The position numbers were made by a program, and so were the translations under genes. From Arthrobacter sp. Leaf69 (GTDB taxonomy: Bacteria; Actinomycetota; Actinomycetes; Actinomycetales; Micrococcaceae), in NCBI RefSeq assembly GCF_001422645.1, contig NZ_LMLR01000016.1, positions 101,538 to 165,537 of the forward strand: a DNA stretch of 64,000 nucleotides, read 5' to 3'. The notes beneath the pieces were generated by a model, which saw only the letters and a program-made list of their open reading frames with translations, searched no databases and was not told the DNA's origin. Shown one piece after another: positions 57,805 through 64,000 of this stretch. Numbering within the stretch: the stretch's first letter is position 1; each line of letters starts with the position of its first letter.

Positions 57805-59235
57805 ATGACGCAGAGCCAGTCGAGGTCCAAGAGCCCGGCCAGCTGGCACCCCGGCACTCCGGAGCGGGAAGGCCTGTGGATCTTCACACGCCTTCGCGAC
57901 TTCATCGACAACATCGCCAACACCTCTCCCGCCCGCCTGGCCCTGTCCGCGTTCGGCATGGTGATCCTGGTGTTCACCGCCCTGCTGTCCCTGCCGATGG
58001 CGTCGGCGACGGGTGATTTCACCCCGCTGTACCAGGCCATGTTCACCGCGGTGTCTGCGGTCTGTGTCACGGGCCTGACCGTGGTGTCCACGGCAGTGCA
58101 CTGGTCCTTCTTCGGCCAGCTCGTCATCCTGGTCGGCATTTTCGTGGGCGGCCTGGGCACCCTGACCCTGGCCTCGCTACTGGCCCTCATGGTGAGCAAG
58201 AAGCTGGGCGTCCGCGGCAAGCTGATCGCCCAGGAGGCCATGAACGCCGGCCGCCTCGGCGAGGTGGGCACCCTGCTGCGGATTGTCATCGTGACGTCAG
58301 TGGTGATCGAGGCGACGCTGGCGCTGGCGCTGATCCCGCGGTTCCTGATGCTGGGCGAAAGCTTCGGCCAGTCCGTGTGGCACGGGGTGTTCTACGCGAT
58401 TTCTTCGTTCAATAACGCCGGTTTCACCCCGCACTCTGACGGCATCGTCCCCTACGAGACCGATTTGTGGATCCTCGTCCCGCTGATGGTGGGCGTCTTC
58501 CTCGGCAGCCTCGGGTTCCCGGTGGTCATGGTGCTGCACCAGAACGGTCTGAACTGGAAGAAGTGGAACCTCCACACCAAGCTGACCATCCAGGTCTCGC
58601 TCATTTTGCTGGTCGGCGGGACCGTGCTGTGGGGGCTGATGGAATGGGAGAACCTGCGGACCATCGGCGGCATGAACGTGGCGGACAAGGTCATTCATTC
58701 GCTCTTCGCGTCCGTGATGACCCGGTCCGGCGGATTCAACCTCGTGGACCAGAACCAGATGGATTCCACCACCATGCTGCTCACCGACGCGCTGATGTTC
58801 GCCGGCGGCGGTTCAGCGTCGACGGCGGGCGGCATCAAGGTGACCACCATCGCCGTGATGTTCCTGGCGATCGCCGCCGAGGCCCGTGGTGACTCCGACG
58901 TGAAGGTCTACGGCCGCACCATCCCCGAGGGCACCATGCGGGTGGCCATCTCGGTCATCGTCGCCGGCGCAACCCTCGTCGCAGTGTCGGCCATGCTGCT
59001 GCTCCACATCAGCGGGGCATCCCTGGACCGGGTGCTCTTTGAGACAATTTCCGCCTTCGCCACGGTGGGCCTCAGCACGAACCTCAGTGCCGAGCTGCCG
59101 CCGTCGGGCGTTTATGTCCTTACCGCCCTTATGTTTGCCGGGCGCGTCGGCACCGTCACCCTGGCCGCCGCCCTGGCCCTGCGCCAGCGCAGCCAGCTGT
59201 ACCACTACCCGGAAGAGAGACCGATCATTGGCTAG
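57805..59235 (+). CDS. TrkH/KtrB-family potassium uptake membrane protein
   Basis: 476 aa from ATG 57805 (MTQSQSRSKSP), since AAGGAA (57790-57795) is 9 nt before it; an ATG at 57796 is too close. Four M1-P-M2-like repeats make the K+ pore: AVCVTGLTVV in the first pore loop, SFNNAGFTPHSDG in the second, TRSGGFNLVDQ in the third and FATVGLSTNL in the fourth. Each has the conserved Gly. It takes up K+ in partnership with the RCK-type protein whose gene overlaps downstream by 8 nt. Confidence 0.93.
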   Translation: MTQSQSRSKSPASWHPGTPEREGLWIFTRLRDFIDNIANTSPARLALSAFGMVILVFTALLSLPMASATGDFTPLYQAMFTAVSAVCVTGLTVVSTAVHWSFFGQLVILVGIFVGGLGTLTLASLLALMVSKKLGVRGKLIAQEAMNAGRLGEVGTLLRIVIVTSVVIEATLALALIPRFLMLGESFGQSVWHGVFYAISSFNNAGFTPHSDGIVPYETDLWILVPLMVGVFLGSLGFPVVMVLHQNGLNWKKWNLHTKLTIQVSLILLVGGTVLWGLMEWENLRTIGGMNVADKVIHSLFASVMTRSGGFNLVDQNQMDSTTMLLTDALMFAGGGSASTAGGIKVTTIAVMFLAIAAEARGDSDVKVYGRTIPEGTMRVAISVIVAGATLVAVSAMLLLHISGASLDRVLFETISAFATVGLSTNLSAELPPSGVYVLTALMFAGRVGTVTLAAALALRQRSQLYHYPEERPIIG

Positions 59236-59914
59236 TTCCTCAGGCGCCGTCAACCGCCCCGCCCACAACGCCCCCGTGCTGGTGATCGGCCTGGGCCGCT
59301 TCGGCGCATCCACGGCCGAACAACTGGTCAAGCAGGGCCGCGAGGTGCTGGCCATCGAACGCGACCGGAGCCTGGTGCAGAAGTGGTCCAGCGTCCTGAC
59401 GCACGTCGTCGAGGCCGACGCCACCAACATCGATGCCCTCCGCCAGCTCGGCGCGCAGGAGTTCAGCTCCGCCGTCGTGGGCGTGGGCACGTCGATCGAA
59501 TCCTCGGTGCTGATCACCGTGAATCTCGTGGACCTCGGCATCGAGCACCTCTGGGTCAAGGCAATCACGCCCTCGCACGGCAAGATCCTGACCCGGATCG
59601 GCGCCAACCACGTGATCTACCCGGAGGCCGACGCCGGCGTCCGCGCCGCGCACCTGGTCTCCGGCCGCATGCTGGACTTCATCGAGTTCGACGACGACTT
59701 CGCGATCGTGAAGATGTATCCGCCGCGTGAAACCGTGGGCTTCACGCTGGACGAATCCAAGGTCCGGTCGAAATACGGTGTCACGATTGTGGGCGTCAAA
59801 TCCCCGGGCGAGGACTTCACCTACGCCCGGCCGGAGACGAAGGTGTCCTCACGGGACATGCTCATTGTTTCCGGGCACGTGGACCTGCTGGAACGGTTCG
59901 CCGCCCGGCCGTAG
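59228..59914 (+). CDS. TrkA/KtrA-family potassium channel regulator
   Basis: 228 aa. The best start is TTG 59228, inside the end of the TrkH gene (overlap 8 nt), with AGAGAG upstream. RCK_N domain with VLVIGLGRFGASTAEQLVKQGREVLAIERD (nucleotide binding, about 17-46) and an RCK_C domain from about 150 (LDESKVRSKYGVTIVGVK). It binds ATP/ADP or NAD(H) and gates the K+ channel encoded upstream. A downstream in-frame GTG (59249) would remove 7 residues and is also possible. Confidence 0.92.
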   Translation: MASSSGAVNRPAHNAPVLVIGLGRFGASTAEQLVKQGREVLAIERDRSLVQKWSSVLTHVVEADATNIDALRQLGAQEFSSAVVGVGTSIESSVLITVNLVDLGIEHLWVKAITPSHGKILTRIGANHVIYPEADAGVRAAHLVSGRMLDFIEFDDDFAIVKMYPPRETVGFTLDESKVRSKYGVTIVGVKSPGEDFTYARPETKVSSRDMLIVSGHVDLLERFAARP

Positions 59915-59946
59915 CGGCCGTCAACAGCGCCCCGGCGCTAGGCACC

Positions 59947-61470
59947 TTACCGGGCGGACTCGGCGCGGTCCGGCGCCGGGCCGGCCAGGTTCCTCGTGGC
60001 CGGCCCCTGGATAACGATGCCATCAGTGGTGAACCGGGAGCCGTGGCAGGGGCAGTCCCACGTCACGTCCGTCGAGTTGAACTCCACAGTGCAGCCAAGG
60101 TGCGTGCAGACTGCCGAGACAGCTTGGACGTCCCCCTCGGGGCTGACGTACACGGCAGTTCTGGCCCCGTCGACCTCCACCACCTTCCCCTCGCCCGGGG
60201 CTACCTCGGGCACGGCCATCTCCGAGGGAGCAGCACCGTCGGCGTCAGGCACTGACTCCTTCGGCACCGCCGGTACCGCACCTGTTGCATGCGCGCTTCT
60301 GGTGCTGTCGAAGACGGCGGCCCACGGGTTGTCGGTGCCGCACAGTGTGTCCCGCAGGATCAGGGCTGCGGCCGTGCCGTTGGTGAGGCCCCATTTTCGC
60401 AGCCCGGTGATCACGTGGACATGCCGGAACTCCGGAGCCATGAGGCCCACGTACGGCAGCCCGTCGGCAGGCATGGCGTCCTGGGTGGACCAGCGGAAGG
60501 CGATCTCCCCGGCGCCAAGGCGGTCGCGGGCAAAAGCCGCGAGCCTTCGGTACCGTTCGGCGGAATCAACGCTTTCGGTGGCCGGGTGTCCTTCACCGCC
60601 GGCCAGCACGTAACTGCTGCCCCCGACGTCGACGGTCAGGATGGAGCGCATCGGCTCATCTACGCTGACAAAGGTTGCGTCCAGCGGAGGAACGGCGCTC
60701 CGGCCGGCGACGAGATACGAGCGGTGCGCGTAGCATCGCCCGGCGAAAAGTCCGTGGTCACCGAACGGCAGGTTGGTCGCCACAATGATTTCCGTGGCCC
60801 GGATTGATCCCCGCTCCGTAGCCACCACGGCCGGGGAGCCGTCACGGAAACCCGTGGCGGGCGACTCCTCAAAGACAAAGCTGCCGTTCCCGTCCACGGC
60901 ACGGGCCAGGCCCTGCACGTACCTGAGCGCGTGGAGCTGAGCCTGGCCGTCGAAACGGACGGCGCCCCGGACTGCGAAAGGCAGCGGAACATCTGTGGTG
61001 AAGGATGCCGGCAGCCCCAGCCGCGCGGCCAGCGCCGCTTCCTCCCGGACCAGCGCAAGCGCCCGCCCGGATTCGGCGTAGGTGTAGTTGGCCACCCGCC
61101 GGAAGCCGCAGTCAATTCCCTCCGCCAACACGACGCCAGCAATGTGTTCAATTGCCGCCTCGTTGGCCTGCCCGTAGGTGCCGGCGGTGCCGGCGCCGTG
61201 GCGAGCCGCCAGTTCGGAGTAGGCAAGCCGGTGCAGGGAGGTGACCTTGCCCGTGGTGTTCCCGGTGACGCCGGTGCCCACCCCCGCCGCCTCTAGCACG
61301 GCCACCGTCTGGCCAGCCCGTTTCAGGGCCAGTGCGGCAGTCAGTCCTGCGACGCCGCCGCCAATCACGGCAACGTCCACGTCCAGGGACGCCTCGAGGG
61401 GCGCGTACGAGGCGGTTCCGCCGGTGGCCGACCAGAGGGAGAGGAGTCGTCCTACCGGCTGTTCGTTCAT
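59947..61470 (-). CDS. FAD-dependent oxidoreductase with C-terminal Rieske domain
   Basis: 507 aa from ATG 61470, which has GGAGG 8 nt upstream; the frame extends to 61515. N-terminal DAO-type FAD fold: VAVIGGGVAGLTAALALKRAG, then GVTGNTTGKVTSLH. The C-terminal Rieske [2Fe-2S] domain has CTHLGC (455-460) and CPCHGS (473-478) as cluster ligands. This DAO-Rieske fusion is widespread, but its substrate is unknown; it may couple oxidation of an amine or hydroxy compound to an electron chain. Confidence 0.9.
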   Translation of the reverse strand: MNEQPVGRLLSLWSATGGTASYAPLEASLDVDVAVIGGGVAGLTAALALKRAGQTVAVLEAAGVGTGVTGNTTGKVTSLHRLAYSELAARHGAGTAGTYGQANEAAIEHIAGVVLAEGIDCGFRRVANYTYAESGRALALVREEAALAARLGLPASFTTDVPLPFAVRGAVRFDGQAQLHALRYVQGLARAVDGNGSFVFEESPATGFRDGSPAVVATERGSIRATEIIVATNLPFGDHGLFAGRCYAHRSYLVAGRSAVPPLDATFVSVDEPMRSILTVDVGGSSYVLAGGEGHPATESVDSAERYRRLAAFARDRLGAGEIAFRWSTQDAMPADGLPYVGLMAPEFRHVHVITGLRKWGLTNGTAAALILRDTLCGTDNPWAAVFDSTRSAHATGAVPAVPKESVPDADGAAPSEMAVPEVAPGEGKVVEVDGARTAVYVSPEGDVQAVSAVCTHLGCTVEFNSTDVTWDCPCHGSRFTTDGIVIQGPATRNLAGPAPDRAESAR

Positions 61471-61549
61471 GGTCCCGACCTCCACCACTAGGGGTTCCTC
61501 CGCCGTCGGGCGCACTCATCCCGGCAACGCTGGCTGAGCTGCCGCAGGA

Positions 61550-62134
61550 TCAGGGCCCGGCGGTCTTCGCCGCCTTGGCCGCGGCCTTGGCTGCCTGCTT
61601 GCTGGCGCGCACCCTGCTCAGCGACTCCGGATCCACAATGTCGGCGACGGACAGGAAGGCGTTCTCCTGGCCATAGTGTCCGGCGGCCTCCCGCCAGCCT
61701 TCAGCCTGGAGCCCGCACTGCTTTCCCAGCAGGGCCAGGAAGATCTTCGCCTTTTGCTCGCCGAATCCCGGCAACGCCTTGAGCCTGCGCAGCACCTCCT
61801 GCCCGTCAGGGTCACCCTGCGTCCAGATGGCGGTAGCGTCGCCGTTCCAGTCGCTGTGGACCGTCTCGGCAAGGGCTTGGACGCGGCCGGCCATGGATCC
61901 GGGGAACCGGTGGACGGCCGGGCGCTCTTTGAACATCTCGACGAACTCTTGGGGATCGTAGCCGGCGATCGCGGCGGGGTCCATGGACCCAAGGCGCGTC
62001 CGGATCTTTTCGGGACCGGCAAAAGCCGATTCCATGGTCACCTGCTGGTCCAGCAGCATGCCGGTCAGCAGGGCAAACGCGTCGTCGCTGAGAAGTTTAT
62101 CCGCCGCGGGGTCCCCCGTGATGTGCAGTTCCAT
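61550..62134 (-). CDS. HhH-GPD-type base excision repair glycosylase
   Basis: 194 aa; ATG 62134 follows AGGATAGGA. Small helix-hairpin-helix protein with the HhH/GPD region LKALPGFGEQKAKIFLALLGKQ (about residues 127-148) and an N-terminal ALLTGMLLDQQVTMESAFAG. This is the actinobacterial 'HhH-GPD-type base excision DNA repair protein'; the damaged base it removes is unknown. The Lys/Ala-rich C-terminal tail resembles histone-like tails. Confidence 0.88.
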   Translation of the reverse strand: MELHITGDPAADKLLSDDAFALLTGMLLDQQVTMESAFAGPEKIRTRLGSMDPAAIAGYDPQEFVEMFKERPAVHRFPGSMAGRVQALAETVHSDWNGDATAIWTQGDPDGQEVLRRLKALPGFGEQKAKIFLALLGKQCGLQAEGWREAAGHYGQENAFLSVADIVDPESLSRVRASKQAAKAAAKAAKTAGP

Positions 62135-62190
62135 GGGTCCTATCCTGCCACTCGGTCCGGTCTGGGTCTTGGGTTCCGCCTGCGGGGCGG

Positions 62191-63024
62191 CTAGGCGAGC
62201 TGCTGGGTGATCTCCGCGGCCCGGGCAGCGGCGGAGCGGGCGCCGTCGGCAATGATCGCGGGCAGGCCGCGCTCGTCGAAAGTGGCGATCGCGCGTTCGG
62301 TGGTGCCGTTGGGGCTGGTGACGGCTTTGCGCAGCGCCGCCGGATCCGCACCCGGTTCGGCCAGCATGAAGCCTGCCCCCGCGACGGTTTCGCGCGCAAT
62401 CAGCAGCGATAGTTCCCGGTCGAGTCCCAGTTCGACGCCGGCGTCCGCCATTGCTTCGGCCAGGTAGAACGCGTACGCCGGGCCGGACCCGCTGATCGCG
62501 GACAGCGCGTCGACCTGGGACTCGGGGATTTCGACGACTGTGCCCGCGGCCGCCAGGACGTCCTTGGCCAGCTGGAGCTGCGCCGCGGAGCAATGCGTCC
62601 CCGGCGACACCGACACGACGCCACGGCCGAGCTTCGCAGGGGTGTTCGGCATCGTCCGGATCACGGCCTGGCCAGCCGGCAGGGCGGCTTCCAGCTGCTC
62701 CAGCGAGACGGCTGCAGCGACGCTGATAACGATCGCGTCAGGAGCCAGCGAATCGCCAATCTCGCGGGCCAGATCCGCGATGCCCACGGGCTTGACGCCC
62801 AGGATCACGACGGCGGCGCCGGTGGTGGCCTGCTTGTTGTTCTCAGGCTCTTCCTCGCCGGCGATGGCCGTGATGCCGTGATGCCGTTTGGCGAGTTCGT
62901 CGGCCCGTTCGGCGCGGCGAACGGTGGCGACAATGTCTGCCGGGTCGGCGCCGCCCGCGATCAGGCCGCCCATGATGGCCTCGTTCATTGATCCACAGCC
63001 CAGGAATGCGATTCGGTTGCTCAT
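62191..63024 (-). CDS. proC: Pyrroline-5-carboxylate reductase
   Basis: 277 aa. Rossmann start FLGCGSMNEAIMGGLIAGG (7-25), VILGVKPVGI, and the ProC C-terminal signature DALSAISGSGPAYAFYLAEAMADAGVELGL. It makes L-proline from P5C with NAD(P)H. The upstream 240 nt between proC and the sigma factor gene contain two strong hairpins (63139-63219). Confidence 0.96.
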   Translation of the reverse strand: MSNRIAFLGCGSMNEAIMGGLIAGGADPADIVATVRRAERADELAKRHHGITAIAGEEEPENNKQATTGAAVVILGVKPVGIADLAREIGDSLAPDAIVISVAAAVSLEQLEAALPAGQAVIRTMPNTPAKLGRGVVSVSPGTHCSAAQLQLAKDVLAAAGTVVEIPESQVDALSAISGSGPAYAFYLAEAMADAGVELGLDRELSLLIARETVAGAGFMLAEPGADPAALRKAVTSPNGTTERAIATFDERGLPAIIADGARSAAARAAEITQQLA

Positions 63025-63138
63025 GCCCCCATCATTGCAGTCCGCCCCGATTCACAGCCAGCTCCCATCTTCAGGTCAGCATCTTCACAAACTCCGTGAC
63101 TAACGTAGTTATTACCTCATTGAGGGTGCGAGTGATGC

Positions 63139-63219
63139 GGCAGACATGCGGATGTCTGCCCGGCACCGGTGGTCTGCAGCGGGTTTCCCCCCATTTTCCC
63201 GCAGCAGACGGCCGGTGCC
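63139..63219 (-). ncRNA. Two adjacent strong hairpins upstream of proC, candidate structured RNA
   Basis: Hairpin 1: GGCAGACAT (63139-63147) and ATGTCTGCC (63152-63160), perfect 9 bp with a 4-nt loop. Hairpin 2: GGCACCGG/CCGGTGCC (63162-63169 and 63212-63219), GTCTGC/GCAGAC (63172-63177 and 63204-63209) and GCGGG/CCCGC (63179-63183 and 63198-63202). Both lie between the sigma-factor stop and proC start on the minus strand. No T-run. Could be a terminator pair, leader RNA or small RNA. Confidence 0.45.
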
Positions 63220-63264
63220 TTCGTCGTTAACTCCCCTGTTCACATTGCGCGGTCAATGGCCGGG

Positions 63265-64000
63265 TTATGGAGCCCTGCCCGGTCCAAGGGCCCGCAATCG
63301 GTCTTCCAGGAATGTCCTGTCCGCCTCGTTGCGGGCCAGGTTCAGCGCAGACCGGTATGCCGCGGCAGCCTCGGCGCTGCGGCCCAGCCGGACCAGGAAG
63401 TCGGCCCGGACGGCGTGGGCCAGGTAATAGTTCTCCAGCCCGAGCGCGTCGACGACCACCAAAGCAGGTTCCGGGCCCTCGAGCTCGGCCAGCGCGACTG
63501 CCCGGTTGAGAGCCACCACGGGTCCGGGCGCGACGCCGGCGAGCTGGTCGTAGAGCCGGAGAATCTGCCCCCAGTCCGTTGCTGCGGCATCGTACGCGTC
63601 GCTGTGGACGGCGTTGATCGCGGCCTGGAGCTGGTACGGGCCGGGCCGGTTCCTCCGCAGGCATTGACGCAGCAGCTCCTGGCCTTCGGCGATGAGGGCC
63701 CGGTTCCACAAGCGCCGGTCCTGCTCCGCCAGGAGCACCAGACCGCCGTTGGAGTCTCTCGCGGGGCGTCGTGATTCGGTCAGCAGCATCAGCGCCAGCA
63801 GGCCCGTCGCTTCGGGTTCGTCAGGCATCAGCGCTGCCAGCAGGCGGCCCAGCCTGATCCCTTCCCTGCAGAGGTCCTCCCGGATCAGCGGGCCACCGGA
63901 GCTGGAACTGTAGCCCTCGTTGAAGATCAGGTACACCACAGCAAGCACCTGCGGCAGGCGGGCCGGCAGTTCCGCGCCTTGCGGCACCCGGTACGGAATC
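63265..64000 (-). CDS. ECF-type RNA polymerase sigma factor, SigJ/ECF42-like with C-terminal DUF6596, N-terminus outside window
   Basis: Only the C-terminal 244 residues are visible; the sigma region 2/4 part lies past base 64000. The visible part has PYRVPQGAELPARLPQVLAVVYLIFNEGYSSSSGG and then helical TPR-like repeats (AINAVHSDAYDAAATDWGQILRLYDQLAGVAPGPVVALNRAVALAELEGPEPAL). This is the DUF6596 region of large ECF sigma factors (ECF42 group), usually working with a DGPF/YCII-domain partner; none is visible here. An internal GTG at 63987 is not the start. Confidence 0.82.
   Translation of the reverse strand, partial: IPYRVPQGAELPARLPQVLAVVYLIFNEGYSSSSGGPLIREDLCREGIRLGRLLAALMPDEPEATGLLALMLLTESRRPARDSNGGLVLLAEQDRRLWNRALIAEGQELLRQCLRRNRPGPYQLQAAINAVHSDAYDAAATDWGQILRLYDQLAGVAPGPVVALNRAVALAELEGPEPALVVVDALGLENYYLAHAVRADFLVRLGRSAEAAAAYRSALNLARNEADRTFLEDRLRALGPGRAP

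Noticed and set aside
1..64000. tRNA, rRNA, prophage or insertion sequences
   Set aside because: No transposase, integrase or phage structural proteins, and no tRNA-like T-loop/anticodon arrangement was seen by eye; a covariance search would be needed for certainty.

Overview
The window is GC-rich chromosomal DNA of an actinobacterium, most likely Micrococcaceae (Arthrobacter/Pseudarthrobacter group). This rests on a DUF222/HNH '13E12'-type gene, a menaquinone pathway (menB, menE, menA), System II cytochrome c maturation (tlpA, ccdA, resB, ccsB), Rex, the tiny Arg/Lys-rich ribosomal protein bS22 beside a BldC-like regulator, and many genes with a -10 box 6-7 nt from the start codon (leaderless style). 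About 60 protein genes are supported. I see no rRNA, tRNA, CRISPR array, transposase or prophage.

Layout. 1-9.1 kb: a frameshifted DUF222/HNH gene, a membrane-anchored alpha/beta hydrolase under a palindromic operator, an OFA-family transporter with a 47-aa partner and a gamma-glutamyltransferase-like Ntn hydrolase, the RNA-binding protein Tex and a SOUL protein. 9.3-12.9 kb: a RecB-type nuclease/helicase fusion. 13.1-20.8 kb: one long minus-strand catabolic operon (TIM-barrel isomerase, dihydroxyacetone-kinase-type kinase, RpiB-type isomerase, TpiA-like isomerase, SDR, hydroxyacyl-CoA-dehydrogenase-like protein, MFS transporter, 41-aa membrane protein). Its composition matches tetritol/erythrulose catabolism to D-erythrose 4-phosphate, and two identical palindromes lie at its promoter end. 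20.9-23.8 kb: a thiolase/enoyl-CoA hydratase/hydroxyacyl-CoA dehydrogenase trio of beta-oxidation or phenylacetate lower-pathway type behind a PaaR-like box.

24-33.5 kb: pentapeptide protein, SRPBCC protein, CsbD, amino acid permease, a lipoprotein coupled to an LGFP-repeat L,D-transpeptidase, a Mn/Zn ABC transporter under an MntR/DtxR-like operator, and a CPBP protease. 33.6-37.2 kb: VOC protein and menB-menE-menA. 39.3-44.4 kb: cytochrome c maturation operon with a histidine phosphatase. 44.6-50 kb: YceI, two Pro-rich membrane proteins, Rex, glutaredoxin-like protein, HAD phosphatase, bS22 and BldC-like protein. 50.1-53.7 kb: DAHP synthase behind an aromatic-codon leader peptide, then LldR/LldD with twin operators. 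53.7-64 kb: glutamate dehydrogenase, ArsR, AcuC, Ktr/Trk potassium uptake, FAD/Rieske oxidoreductase, HhH-GPD glycosylase, ProC and a partial ECF sigma factor.

The strongest items for follow-up are the aromatic leader-peptide attenuator before the DAHP synthase gene, the tetrulose catabolic operon with its extra genes and paired operators, the two tiny membrane proteins that accompany MFS transporters, the set of leaderless promoters that fix several start codons, and an unassigned pair of strong hairpins upstream of proC. All functions are inferred from sequence alone.
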